This document shows, in pieces, positions 49,909 through 62,800 of a DNA stretch of 64,000 nucleotides; within the stretch, counting starts at the first letter, position 1, and the number at the start of each line of letters is the position of its first letter. The DNA is from Arctopsyche grandis. Taxonomy: Eukaryota; Arthropoda; Insecta; Trichoptera; Hydropsychidae. The translations under genes were made by a program, and so were the position numbers. The notes beneath the pieces were generated by a model. It was not told where the DNA came from. It ran no database searches and saw only the letters and a list, made by a program, of their open reading frames with translations. The stretch is taken from assembly GCF_051622035.1 (NCBI RefSeq), contig NC_135360.1:9476001-9540000 (forward strand), given 5' to 3'.

Positions 49909-49925
49909 TTAATTTATATATATAT
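49545..49925 (+). mobile_element. interspersed repeat family B, copy 2
   Basis: Starts CTAGCTGAACCCCGGCATGC, then GCGTTGCAATGCC, arrays of TCCCGTTC, CACAGTAATCTTCCCGGACATGC and GGCTGAGTGGTTTAGGAGCC. It ends in (CA)n at 49841-49904 and TTTATATATATATAGATT. The first copy is at 10525-10905. The CTAGCTGA...CCGGC start is widespread in insect repeats; the class is uncertain. Confidence 0.75.
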
Positions 49926-49929
49926 AGAT

Positions 49930-51285
49930 TATATTAAGTTTAATCATTTTTCGTTTATTAGTTAAATTTTGTTTTCAGTATTAATTAAATTCGTATTAAT
50001 TAAACGTTTTTGTGCAGAAGTAAATTTATAGTTTTTTTTCTATATGAGCCTGATTTGAAATATTAAATATATACATATATATTTGCGATAAATAAAATTA
50101 ATACAACTGTTTATGTTTATGCATCTAATAAATAATATTGTTACTAACTTAAAAGTGACCGATAAAAAATTCCATTGCGAATTATTATATAAATAAGAGT
50201 CCTTGTGTATGTATAATAAATTCATAAAATAAACTTAATATTGATATTTAAAATACATATACATATATAAAAATAATCTTGACAACCTTGAAAATTTTAA
50301 TTAATTTCGAAACAAATCCACATACAATAAAAAGATTGTATTGTATTATATTGCTTATGATATAATTATTTACTATGGATATGATATCAAATAAATTCAT
50401 CTCACTGTCAAAAGGTTAAAGTAGTAAATAATAAGATAAATCTTACATACCAATATAGGCAGTATCTAATTATAAAATAAGAAAGTTACCCATAAGCGTG
50501 AATGATTAACGATTATACGACTGCATAAACCTAATTGATTCTAAAATTGAAATAGATAAACACAAAATACATGTAATATTAATTTGTGCCCACATGCATG
50601 TTGACAAGGCCATTGATTTTAGAGTGCGGTATTGTTTCATTACATTATTATTTTACAAAATGTACAATAAACATGCAATTGGCACTTTTTAACTGCTTTC
50701 AATTATATGTATAATTTTAATTGTAACTAGACGGAATTCTGAACTTACATATGCAATTAGTCCGAAAATTTGATCATATAAATCCTTTTTAAATGGGGGA
50801 ACCGCTTTAACTATTAACCAGTGCACCCCAATATTCCCATAAAACATTTTATAAAAAAGTTTCTTTCCTATTTTTATTTTTTTACTTTCACTCACCTTGA
50901 AACCCTCAGATAATTATAATAGATATCGTTACCTTACTTTGAAAAAGTTCTAACTAACAGTTAAAGCAAGTGCAGTTAGAACCCCTTTAAAATTAGGTAA
51001 CGATTAGTTAAAAGCAAATGTGAATTGTCAAAACTTTTTATGAAACTCAAGGTGACTACATATTTATACAATTTTTCGACTGTCAAATTTATAATTTTAC
51101 AAAATTTAATTTACATTTTTCTCTCTTTACAATTTCTATCGTTATAAAAAAATAATTTTAACATAAATGGTGATTTTGGTTCAGTGATTCCCGTCGCACA
51201 GGAAAATTGCCGTACAGAAAATTGCTCAGCAAATGCTTTTTTACATTATCGACTACATATATGAAATTAGCATATTGATATTTAT
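49930..51285. other. intergenic, no gene seen
   Basis: Very AT-rich; no coding or repeat recognised. A ...CTAATTGATTCTAAAATTG-type stretch has no family. Confidence 0.5.
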
Positions 51286-51289
51286 TTAT

Positions 51290-51890
51290 TATTATTACAA
51301 TAATAACAATACTAAAGACCGCTGTGACCTGACAGGTTACCCCAATGCGTCACAGCGGTTATATAATAAATTATACAAAAATAAAATTGTAGAAAATAAA
51401 ATTAATAAAATAAAATTATACAAAAATAAAATTATGTAAAATACATTCATACATCTCATTCAAACAAACCAGTGTTGAATCTCATGAAGCTGACCAATTC
51501 ATCAACACGACAATTAAACAAGTCAAGATGTTCCCCTATCACGTTGAGGAACCGGACAGCCTCCACAAGTAACGAGTTTCTGAAAGCAGACGTTCTTGTT
51601 ACAATAAGTTGAAAGATTCGTCGATTACGCAGCGCTCTACCGGTCTCAGGAGCCCAAAACTTAAGCTCAGATAAAATCGAAGAATTGTCAACAACTCCAT
51701 TTAAAACTCCAAAAAAGTATTTGGAAATGGCAACAATCCTTCTAAAAGCCAGAGAATCAAAGGCCAAGGTACCCTGCAGAAATGCTGTGGGAAATAAATA
51801 TGGATAATACCCATACTTTCTCAAGTATAGGTAACGTAGATATTTCTTCTGAACTCTTTCAATCAATAGAGAGAATTTCGCCTCCTTGGG
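51290..51890 (-). mobile_element. Jockey/CR1-like LINE 3' end
   Basis: A 136-codon open frame on the minus strand (51866-51456) encodes RVQKKYLRYLYLRKYGYYPY, then FLQGTLAFDSLAFRRIVAIS and RTSAFRNSLLVEAVRFLNVI. This is the region after the reverse-transcriptase domain in Jockey/CR1 LINEs. It ends with an 11-bp stem ACCGCTGTGAC/GTCACAGCGGT (51318-51328 and 51349-51359), then an AATAAT tail. It is less decayed than the copy at 1395-2030. Confidence 0.85.
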
Positions 51891-52134
51891 ATTCTAATGA
51901 CAGCGCCAAACTCCAAAATGCTTCTAATGAGAGAACAATAGAGTCCGTAACTTTATTTTAGATTTGATAATTATAAAAATCTCATGCCATGAAATACATT
52001 TTTTACGGCCAACTGATATGGGAGGGAGTGGCGCGCTCAATTATATCAACGTCACAAACGTCAGTTGCGGGTGGGCGGTCGGTGGTGTAGGTTGTGCTGT
52101 GTATTGATTATACATACAAAAAAAATATTTATCA

Positions 52135-54123
52135 ATGGGTGGCAACGGCTCTAGTCGGTCGCGTGGTCCTCGACCTCTCATAAAAGCATATCTACTGGCA
52201 TACAACCTCGCACAAACAGCAGGGTAAACTACCCCCTCTCACCCACACTCTTATTTTAATTCAACCCCTAACGTGTACCCTTTTCATACAAAAACTGGTG
52301 AAAAATCACCAACCGTTATTATGAATAAAAGGTTTGCCCTACCATAATTTTCACTTTTCTTAATCAGCTTTCACTACTTTCTATTCAATCTCGAGACCAG
52401 TTTATCAGTGGAGGGGATATCGTTCATACTAATAAGACTGTTTCATTATTTTTGCAATGCATAATTAATTTTCTACATGCCTATAATTATATATAGAACA
52501 AATTATTCAGTAACCGCATTTATAATAATATTTGTACATGTGTATGCATTTAAAATACATATATGTAGGTTTGGGTCAGTAAAAGAAAGCATACGTTTTA
52601 CATATAAATTATATACTATTAACTTACTTAGATACTACCATGTATCAGATTGTATTATTGTACAGATTCAGCCTAGTAAGTCGAATAATTTCAGTGAAAA
52701 TGTTTATGCTAATATTACAAACGTGTATTGCATTATCGAAGTGTCTCATCATCTTGTTTGAGAAATTGGAATTACTTAATCTTTTTTGTATTCAATAAAG
52801 CTATGAATATAATTGATAGCATTTTCCTTAGCGGTAACGATATATTATGCAAAGCGTATGCAAACTGTACACTTATATTTGAACCTTGGACTTGGTATTT
52901 TTTGTATGTATTTGCATACAATTATTTTCTAAATCGAAGAGGAAAAATAGTGAAGGTCAACCTTTTCAAAATCGCTTAAAAAGAAAAAAAAACACAAGTA
53001 ATACATTTTGTATTTTGTATTAGTGAATTTCATTTTTTTTTGTTTTCATAGCAAATTTTATGTATCAATAATATATTATTATTATTTTGCCATCAATTTT
53101 GTATATTTTCTTATGCTAAACGTTTCAATTTCATATGATAATGTAATGCATATAGTATACTGATTTTTTGACCTTTAAAAATCGACATGTATAATTTATT
53201 GAAAAGGACAAATATTTCTCACCTTAATACAAAGTTCTCTTTTATTTCCATAGTATTCATGATATGCAGTCAAAATTTAAATTTATAACGTGATACTTCG
53301 ACTGATAATACTTTCATATCTATATTTCAGATGGTCGTATATGCTATATCAATTAGTGTCATATTATTTAGTTAAAGATTTTGCTTCAAAATCAAGTTTA
53401 TGGGACACAGTATGGTGGACATTGATGATTTTCCAAAATGCTGCAATTTTTGAGGTAATCCACTAATACCAACTAAATCCTACAATATGACTATGTATCT
53501 TAATCTTCATGATTATTTGATTCATTTCTTAATTTTCTTCTTTAGGTTATTCATGCCATAACTGGAATGGTCCCGTCGAATGTTGCAATCACACTGATGC
53601 AAGTTTACTCTCGAGTATTTGTTGTTTGTGGTGTTTTGCAAGCAACCAAAGCAGCACCTGCTGGTGCCGGACTACCTTTATCATTGCTTGCATGGTGCAC
53701 CACTGAAATCATCCGATACGGATACTATTTCATGAATCTAGTCGGCGGAGTTCCCAAATTTCTAGTCTATCTCAGGTGTGATTCATTCAAATCAAAAAAA
53801 ATTCAATTCATGTCATTTAAAATGTAACGTAATTGTGATTTTTCTTTTTTAGATATACTCTGTTCATCGCTTTGTATCCGTTGGGTATCACAGGTGAACT
53901 TCTCTGTATGTATCATGCTCAACGGGAAGTCGCCACCACTAAACAGTGGACAGTCTCGATGCCAAACACTTATAACTTCATATTCAACTATCAATACTTC
54001 CTGATAGGATATATGCTAACATACATACCTTTTTTCCCAATGTTATATGGCCATATGTTTGCACAAAGAAAGAAGATACTCGGTGGCGGTGGTGCAGTAT
54101 CGCAATCCAAAAAGTCGAAATAA
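52135..54123 (+). CDS. HACD: very-long-chain 3-hydroxyacyl-CoA dehydratase
   Basis: Exons 52135-52223, 53331-53454, 53546-53775 and 53853-54123 join in frame to 237 aa, close to the 230 or so usual for the family. The enzyme (HACD/PTPLA family, yeast Phs1) dehydrates 3-hydroxyacyl-CoA, the third step of fatty-acid elongation in the ER membrane. The pattern is clear: the multi-span hydrophobic profile, WCTTEIIRYGYYF at residues 121-133, and YPLGITGE, which places the catalytic pair at Tyr156 and Glu163 by comparison with yeast Phs1. The last residues KKSK fit a KKXX ER-retrieval signal. The start is chosen because MGGNGSSRSRGPRPLIKAYL precedes the first hydrophobic segment. AATAAA lies at 54184. 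Whether it is the HACD1/2 or HACD3/4 branch cannot be fixed here; its small size favours HACD1/2. Confidence 0.93.
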
Positions 54124-54364
54124 AATAAGTGTTACCATTTTTTTTTTGTTATGTGTGTATTTAATGTTAATAACGTATTTAAAAATAAAGTGAAAAATAT
54201 TTTAATAAAATTTTCAATGAATGATTGTGGTTTTATTTAATGAATACCAAACGAGATTTGTAGATTTTGAAAATTTACAATTCATGATAATCGTTTTTGT
54301 GAGAGTTTTAATGCTCGTATCGGTGTGCAGATATTAGTATAATTTGCTGTCTTCCAATTAGAAT

Positions 54365-54502
54365 CAGTGGCGTGCCGTGAAATTCTCCCTGTTTTTACAA
54401 GGGGAACAGATGACGTCATATCGAGTCCCCTTGTATCCTGCTCGCGCACACGTAAGTAAGGATGTGTGACAAAAACAGGAAGAATTTCACCGCACGCCAC
54501 TG
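54365..54502. mobile_element. hAT-type MITE family D with exact 8-bp duplication
   Basis: Ends CAGTGGCGTGCCGTGAAATT and AATTTCACCGCACGCCACTG are perfect or near-perfect inverted repeats. ATTAGAAT flanks both sides (54357-54364 and 54503-54510). The 138-bp length and 8-bp target duplication indicate a hAT-derived non-autonomous element. The core has CTTGTATCCTGCTCGCGCAC. Confidence 0.95.
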
Positions 54503-54514
54503 ATTAGAATGTAA

Positions 54515-54795
54515 CCCACGATAACAATACAAGTTCAAGTTCTTATGACCTTTCAACAATGTATTAAATTTAGACCTTGTATTGACATTGACAATTGTAC
54601 CTACATATGTATGTATCAAACTGCATTAAATAATTGAATAGAATAATATGAAGTAGCAAAGTACATATTCAGTTGATATACAACTGATTATGTTTTCAAA
54701 ATAAAATCTGTTTACTGAATCCATATTATATGTTAATTTGATTATTAATAGTCGTACGTAGGTAAGAATAATATGGTAAACGGATTATTGCCCAA
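54515..54795. other. intergenic, no gene seen
   Basis: AT-rich; nothing recognised. Confidence 0.5.
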
Positions 54796-54799
54796 ATTG

Positions 54800-55645
54800 C
54801 GATCGCGCTCACGGCAATCGTTACCACAAAAATCGCGAATACGGAATAGTTAGCACTGGAGTTCTCGTTAGTACAATATTTTGATTGGTGGAGTTTTCCG
54901 ATGCCAGATGTTCCGTGGTCGAGATTTTAGTAACGTGTGCGAGATCGCATTTTTCTGAATAATAATCGAACCAACTTTATGATGCTTAAGAAGCCTGTAC
55001 ACCCGAAACCTTAATTTTGTTGCCGTTCCTTTCTTCGATATATATATTGAGTGAATGCGACTGTTGCGCTTCGACCAGATGATACGTATTTTAAATCAAG
55101 GTTTCGTATTGTACAATTTTCTCCTCCAAAACTGGACCAATTTTTAAAAAAATTTCATCATCGGTATGAGAAAGATATTTTCTATGCAACTGTGCGCGTA
55201 TTTTTTTTTTAAATCGACCGTTCAATAAGCACGCTGTACTCTTTTCGTGGGTGTAAAAAAGAGGCGATTTTATAGATGTTTGGCGGCTCCTAGCTCTTAT
55301 AAAAAATAACTAATCAAATAAAAGCACAGATGCATGCCAATGGTGGATATCCATAGCATATTAAAAAATATTTTCTCTAGTGCCATAATTGAGGAAGGGA
55401 GAAGTGTAATACGTTTGTATGTACAAGGCGCTGGTGTCCAGCCCTCTTAATCGCTAGACGACGGTTCGGTGATTACTGGTCACAAATTACTCGTCACAAA
55501 GTCACTAAAATCTCTATAACGGAACATCTGGCAGCCGAAAAGTCCATCATACTAACGATAACTATCATAGTAACGAGAACTTGAGTGCCAAATATTGTGT
55601 ATTCGCGATTTTCATGGCAAAAATTGTCTTTGTGACCACCCCAAT
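54800..55645. mobile_element. long inverted-repeat element (foldback-like)
   Basis: The left arm, about 54,813-54,950 (AAAATCGCGAATAC, GAGTTCTCGTTAGTA, GCCAGATGTTCCGT, GAGATTTTAGT), reappears inverted at about 55,450-55,627 in the same order. The arms are roughly 150 bp with some divergence, around about 500 bp of unrelated sequence. No coding capacity. The class is not known. Confidence 0.7.
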
Positions 55646-55649
55646 GTGA

Positions 55650-56490
55650 CGAATAGTCCAATTACCCTAGACGACATACTCGGCCTTTGTACATATACAT
55701 ACTTTGTTTTCAAAGGTACCTATGAAATGTTTCGTAAAAATCTACTTAATAAAAATGTGGATTTGATGAAAGTCAAGTAATAATAATTAATTAATAAATT
55801 GAGCAAACTTTTTCAAATCAAACTTACCAAAATGAAAAAGAAAACTATGATTTGTCTTGAAAAAAAATTCAACACCAAGTATATTATGCACAAGATTTAT
55901 AAATATTTTTATTCTATAATAATTCGAAACATAAGATTTTTTGTTATAAGCAAATTAAACACGATCAAATCGTAACTACAGTGGGATAATAACTAAATAT
56001 GAACTGAGAGAGAAATTCATATATATTTTATTCGAAAAGTTTATTACTCCAAAATTGTTTTCAAAATAATAAATTGATGTTTAACAAAAAAAATAAATAT
56101 ATTGTGTAAATATTGAACGACTCAAAGGGTGATAAAAGTATTATAAACATAATAATGCACTGTATATAGTTCCGACAGTTGGTCGGATAGTATAGTCGCA
56201 TAGCATAGTCCGACAGTTAGTCGGGTACATATAGATATAAAAAAATTGTAAATTTATTTAATTATTCAATAAGCATTTTTATGAAGGCGAAAACGTTAAA
56301 TTAGCAAAATTGTTTCGTTTTTAACATTTTTTGACGTTCATTAGCACGCTGGTAGTTGGTTGTGGTATGAGGTGCTACGGCCAACGTACCAGTAACAGTT
56401 CGTTACGTTTGAAATCAGAGGCTTGTCATATTTCTGTAACTGTCAGAGGAAAGTCGTCGAGTTTGTAGAGTAAAAACGAGGCATTGGCGC
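55650..56490. other. intergenic, no gene seen
   Basis: AT-rich, with a short tandem GTCCGACAGTTAGTCGG-like motif near 56.17-56.22 kb. The CENP-O-like promoter presumably lies at its right end. Confidence 0.5.
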
Positions 56491-56494
56491 AAAG

Positions 56495-58660
56495 ATGCAA
56501 CCAAAACCGCAATTGCAACGAATTAACCGTTAGTTTAATTGAATTACATACACATTCTTATCATTGCATGCCCTAATTAAATTGCTAAATACCCGTCCGA
56601 CGAGCGGTTTGTCAACTTCGTATTATTTTTTGCATGCGATTTATCAATGCCATGTTCAGTCTTAGAGTGAAAATATCACCTCAATCATTTTATTGTACAA
56701 TAAAAAAAATTTGCGTACTGTGATAATTTTTATTTTGTAATTTTTATGATTGGTTTCAAATTATTACGTTTGTTTGTCATACATGTATAACATAAATAAA
56801 AATCTATGACACATCACTTACGTTATTCTTTTTTTTTATTGTGAATATTCAGTTGAATTCTCAAAATTTATTTATTTACATACATTTCAAAAGATGGCGA
56901 TTCTCAAATGGAGGAACTGTTGACCGACCAAGGGAAGCTTATCAAATATCAGGAACAACTAGAAGCGCAATGTTTTCAGTTGAAGAAAAGTTGCCTCAAA
57001 CAGCCGCAACAATTCAAATCAAAAAAATCAAATGCTATCAACATGCAAGCGACTTCCCTCGGAAATGTTAGTGCATATTTACATAATAGTTACCTTGTTT
57101 GTTCTAATTAAATTAATTCCTTGCTCACCTGCACTAATTTAGATAAGATTTCAAGCCAAAAGAATAAAATTGGAAAACATTTTGGCCCATCATTTACGTT
57201 ACACTGGATATCAAGTCAAGCATTATTCATCAGACACTTGTCTTGTCGTATACGATGTTAGTGTGGTTGGAGAATCTGTCGCTCAATTTGCGATCAAAAT
57301 GTGTAAAGTTCAAGGTAAAAAATTCATACTCTAATTCACTATGTATTATATTTTTTCAATTTAAAATCATTTCAATCACATTTTTATCATATTTTTTTTT
57401 ACAGAACCGGATGATTGGGCTTTGAAGAAGTATCATCTCCCAATAGGTTTTTCCTTGGCTGCCATCAGTAACAAATATGCACCGATGACTAAAGAATATT
57501 TATGTTCAATACACCAAGCTTTGACTGCCCATTTCAACAGACTTTGGCAAATCAAATTGCTCAAAGTATGCAATTTTATTTAATTATTTTATTATTTGTA
57601 TAGTTAGTGTTTATATCTATTGAATTAATGGATTAACTTTCAGGAAACGCTTCCAAAGTATGGTGATTTACAGCATTCCTTAGATGGTACTTATGTAGAA
57701 CTCAGCCTCAAATTGAAACCTCAGAATAGTTCTGAACTATTAGATGTATCATTTAAACTTCAATATGATCCTTTTAAAACGAGGCCGTCAGATATCGAGA
57801 TTACGAAATTTGGTATTGTTCATTACTCATTAACATTAATAGAGATGTATTTATTATACTTTTTGTATTTAATATAATGTTACGTTATTTTATAGGAATC
57901 ACTGATACAAATAGTATGATTTTATTAAAAACTCAATTAAAACCGTTTCAATTGGCGACATTGCAAAGTGCATTCATATTAAGCTTTCAAAATGTAAATG
58001 ATCCGTATACTTGCCTCACTGATCAGGATCTGACATACCACGATAGAAATATGGTAATTAAATAACTAATGATTTGATTCAATTTATTTGGCTATGTATG
58101 TATCATGTATTTTATTTCATTTACAGATGCCTTTTGATACTGAAAACATCAGATATCCAAATAGTTGGTCGGATAATGATGATGTTGAAGTGATTCAACA
58201 TCACAGTAAAAAGAATGATAACTATTCAAATAATAAAGAATTCAAGAACGCATTTTCGAATGTGAACAACAAAAAAAGTCACCCAAAAAATAGAGACAGT
58301 TCTAGTGATGAAAGCAGTGATGGTTCAGAAAGTGACGAATCTGTTGAAGTTCAAAATAATAAAAATCGCAAAGAAAAAAAACAAAAAGTACGCAATAACT
58401 CAAAAAAAAATTCACCTCAAGAAAGTACTACAAGCAAAAATAAGAGAAGTGGAAATCGTGTTGCGAAAAATTCGAAAGTTGAAAAAGGTAAAACATCCAG
58501 AAAGGGCAAAAATTTGTCAACAACTTCTATGAGTACTTCGATCAATACTACTTTGGAAACTGATAAAGAAAATTCTCAATCTAAAAAGCAACGTGGAATT
58601 TCTAAAAATAATAAACGGCCTAATAAAGAAACAAAGAGGAAAACTCAAAAAGGCAAATAA
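56495..58660 (+). CDS. CENP-O-like protein with Ser/Lys-rich tail
   Basis: Exons 56495-56528, 56894-57066, 57143-57314, 57405-57565, 57644-57812, 57896-58053 and 58127-58660 join in frame to 466 aa. The first exon is short and less certain; a start at 56908 would give a protein 16 residues shorter. Residues about 17-45 form a helix (LIKYQEQLEAQCFQLKKS). Residues about 77-240 follow the order of the human CENP-O paired RWD domains: LENILAHHLRYTGYQVKHYS, DTCLVVYDV...FAIKM, PIGFSLAAISNKYA followed by a helix, and DVSFKLQYDPFKTRPSDIEI. CENP-O works with CENP-P/Q/U in the inner kinetochore (CCAN). After about residue 300 comes a low-complexity DSSSDESSDGSESDE stretch and a long Lys-rich tail, not present in vertebrate CENP-O. 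The homology call is by eye; profile or structure comparison should decide. Confidence 0.6.
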
Positions 58661-58664
58661 TATC

Positions 58665-59345
58665 AAAAGATATGCATTTACTAACTGGAATAGTATTACG
58701 CTTATTAATTAATAAAACAATCTATATGAAATAAATTCTTGAAATGAAGTGAAACTCACGTAATTTCAAGAATTTCAAGAAACAGCCAACAAACTGTCTA
58801 CAATGTGTCAAATGTCAATATGTCGAACTTTCAAACTGTCAACAATGTGTTTTTTATACAAATTTAAAAAAAATAGGTGGCTGTTATATCGGGTTTTTAT
58901 ATATTTTTTTCATCAGCAATACATTTGATATTTTTTTTTTTCTATTTTATGTAACTTTAAAATATATTTTATTTTGTAAATACATTATTGGACTTTAATT
59001 TTTTCTACCCTCTTCTTATTTCGCTTTTTCGTCTGACGAAATTTTTTAAAATTAATGCCTCACCGCTTTAAACCTAATACTATGCATAATATCAGGAATT
59101 TTATTATTGTAATAATCGTACTTCATTAATAGTCATAATTTAGTCAATAAAGGCAAACTGAAATTCTTTTTATATATGTAGTTTTAAAATGGTATAATTT
59201 GGGAGCAACTTTGGTAGTACAATATTAGATTTAAGTTGTCATTAAACTGAAATGGTTAATAGCCTTCATAGTAGATAAATTGATTCAAAAAGAACTTCCT
59301 GAAAAATACAGAGGTAGTTAAAACAGTAAAATTAATTATTACTAT
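58665..59345. other. intergenic, no gene seen
   Basis: Contains the CENP-O-like 3' UTR with AATAAA near 58711 and 58732; otherwise AT-rich. Confidence 0.5.
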
Positions 59346-59349
59346 ACTT

Positions 59350-59580
59350 TTTTAAAGAAAAGCCTGTTCCTCTTGTTCCTGTTGTATCCTGCTCACGCAA
59401 ATTAAGTGAGTATGTACCGTTTACCAGTTTACCGTTTACCATGCACCTTTTTTTTATCTTTCGATTTTTGATCTTCGCCTTCCGATATTTGCGTTTTCGG
59501 GCGTTTCACATTCGGGCCCGTGAGGTAGACCTTTGGGTTTTCGGGCGTTTCACTTTCGGGCCCGTGAGGGAGACCCCCAA
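59350..59580 (+). repeat. repeat families D + G, composite copy
   Basis: Begins AAGCCTGTTCCTCTTGTTCC and GTTGTATCCTGCTCACGC (family D core), then ACCGTTTACCATGCACC and the family G body to GTGAGGTAGACC. The end GGGTTTTCGGGCGTTTCACT...GTGAGG is repeated once more in tandem. Confidence 0.75.
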
Positions 59581-59878
59581 AAAACAACTACAAAATGATC
59601 AACTCAACTATAAATCGCATTCTCATATTTTAAAAGAGTATGAAAAATATTAAATTAATTAGCTCGTCATTTTCACAGAGTTTACTAGTGAAATATTATT
59701 ATTTGATTTCAAATATTGCATTTTTGTAATATAAGCTAACAGAGTCGGATTCTGATGTGCTACGACCAAAATACAAAATAGCGCGCTACTTTAGTTGTCA
59801 GATTGACAACTAGGCTGGTGTGTGAGGGATTTGCGTACAAAATTTTATTGCATTTTTGGTCCAGATCAGCTCTTCAAA

Positions 59879-62800
59879 ATGTCCAAGGTCAGAATAATCG
59901 ATTCAGTTTTTACCATTGTTAAATATTCATACATCGGAAATATTTTGCATTGACGATATATTTTATTTATGCAATCATGTTATCACTAAGTATTCCACAC
60001 GATCGATAAGAAATGATTAATCAACTCTATAATATAAATATATTTTCCATTTCTAGGACATACGATCGTATTTCAGCATGGGTGCTAAAAGTAAAACCCA
60101 ACAGACTCCTCAGACTTCTGTTGCCAAAAGAAAAAATTCTTCACTATCAGACGATGATGATGTCATTCCCCCAACACCGACTCCCAAGAAAGATGATCAG
60201 GTATGTCAGTGTTGTATAGTAATTAATTTTGTTTTGTATATTTGTGCAATTACAAATTCAAATATTTTAGGGGAAAAAGAAGAAGAGGAGGATGATTGTT
60301 GCTTCTGATTCTGATTCAGAAGAAGCGTTTGAATCAACCAAAAAATCAGATAAAACGAATCATGATGTTAAAAAAAACGGTACAGGTAAAGAAAAGTCTA
60401 AGGATGTGCCGAAACCAAAGATAAAAGAAGTCAAAGCCGCAGATATTTTTGGCAGTGCTCCCATACAACGAAAAGTTCCTCCGAAAAAATCAAACGATAC
60501 TGATGAAAGATCCTTGAAAAGTGTGGGTAAAACTGAGGTCGAAGTACACTCTGACGATAATTTCAATAATACACTAATGCAATTGGATGACAAAAATAAT
60601 AAAAAGGAAGAAAAAAAAGAAATAAAAATTAGTCCTATCAAAAAGCTACCTGAAAAACATACCCCAAAAGAAAACATTAAAAGTAGAGAAACTCCTAAGA
60701 AGAATAAACATTCATCAAATAGTACAATGAATAAAATTGACAATTTTGTTATTAAGTCTCCTGTTAAAACCCCACCTAAATCAAACGACGTAAATAGTTC
60801 TAGCAAAATTAGTCCAAATGATAAAATAAAATCAACAAAGGTAGAAGCATCAACACCTACAACTTCCAAAAAATCGTTTTTGGATCGAAAGAAAGACCTA
60901 AATGATAAAAATAAAGCTAAAAAAGATTTCTCAGATTTCATTAACGATGATGATGATAATCAATTAGCAAAGTTAGATGAAACACATATTGCCACAGATG
61001 AAAAACCAAATTTGCCACCGACAACTCCAGAAGTCAATAAGAAATCGAGAAAGCGAAAGATTTCTGAAAATGAAAAAACTCCTGGTATTTAATCATTTTA
61101 TTTTTTTTGCAATTCATATTCAATCATCATCTAGTAATGTCTTTATGCAATTGCAGATGTCTTAGACGAGGAACGATTCGAGAAGAAGAGATACTCTGCC
61201 ATGTTATATAAAAACTATCTCAATAGAAGCGGTCCAAAAAATCACGGAGCCAAGGAAATTCCACAGGTAAATTACTTTTAGATATTTTAAGCCATAAATT
61301 GGTAGTATTTTTTTAAATCAAAATTCTAATGTTTTTAGGGAAGTCCTGATTGCTTTAAAGGCTTGGCATTTTTGGTAACAGGAGTTTTAGAATCTTTTGA
61401 ACGAGACGAAATAACCGATATCGTTCAGCGCTTCGGTGGCGAAATTAAATCAACCCTCAGTGGAAAAGTGTGTAATCATTTTCATTGATCTATTCGAATG
61501 TAAACGAAGAATAATTTTTATTTATAAATGTTTTTTTTTTTGTTCAGGTGACTCATCTTTTGTGTGGCGAAGATGCCGGCCCTGCTAAAATAGCAAAGGC
61601 TGAAAAACTTGGTACAAAAATCTTAACTGAAGATGATTTCTTAAGTTTAATCACACAAAGATCCGAATCTTCTGTAAAAAATGACAATAGCTCTAAAAAG
61701 AATGCGGTAGCATCATCAAAAAAGACACCTAAAGCTTCCGAAAAGAAGGCAAACATCAACAGTAACCATAGTAAATCACCAACTCCAAAAAAAGCATCCA
61801 TTGTAGACTTAAAAAATAAATTCAGCAAGGATGCATGCAATAAAAAGATAAACAAACACACAAACGGAGAAGCGGAGACTGTTAATAATGCAAAGGGAAA
61901 GTCTGTCGAATTAAAAAAGGAACCTTCGATAAAAGTTGAAGAAAAAGAATGTACCAAAACCTCTAAAGGTATACAAATATTTTATTCAAACACCGAATGG
62001 TATAATTTTTTAAATGTAAATGTTATAATTTTAATTTATAGAAGCTCCAGAAGTGATTAGTATTAAAACAACCAATAGTTTAAATATGTCGTGGGTAGAC
62101 AAATATCGACCCACAACAATGAAGCAAATAATCGGCCAACACGGAGATGCCAGTTGTGCTGCCAAGTATTAGTTTTATATATTTTCCTTCTTGTAAAGTG
62201 TGAATCTATATAAGCATAGTTACATGCATAAATATATGGACTCAGTTATATCGTTTATAAGCAAATTGAATCCTTATGTTTTCTAATTACAGACTAAACA
62301 AATGGCTAACAAAGTGGTATCAAAATAGACGTTTGAAATTAGCCCAACCGAATCCTTGGGCAAAAGGCGACGGTGGATATTATAAGGCAGCTCTTTTGAG
62401 CGGGTCTCCTGGAGTCGGTGAGAAAATGATAAATGTATCATTTCTTTTATGTATTATAGTGTATTTTTTACATTGAATTGGATCGATCTGTGTACAGGTA
62501 AAACGACGACAGTTTCCGTGGTCTGCAAAGAACTGGGCTTCGACACGGTCGAATTCAACGCGTCGGATACTAGAAGTAAAAATTTGATCAAAGAAAAGAT
62601 CGCAGAACTCACTTGTACAAACTCGCTAGCGGGTTTTGTCAAAGGTGCATTATGATGACGCTAATTTTATTGTAATGTATTTATAATTTATTTTATACTT
62701 ATATATTATTACATATTTAAGGCAAAGTTGGTAAAGGTGCCGTTTCTAAAAAGCATGTAATCATAATGGATGAAGTAGACGGAATGGCCGGAAATGAAGA

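Noticed and set aside
60360-60941. 193-codon minus-strand frame
   Set aside because: Shadow of the Lys/Ser-rich RFC1 linker exon on the opposite strand.
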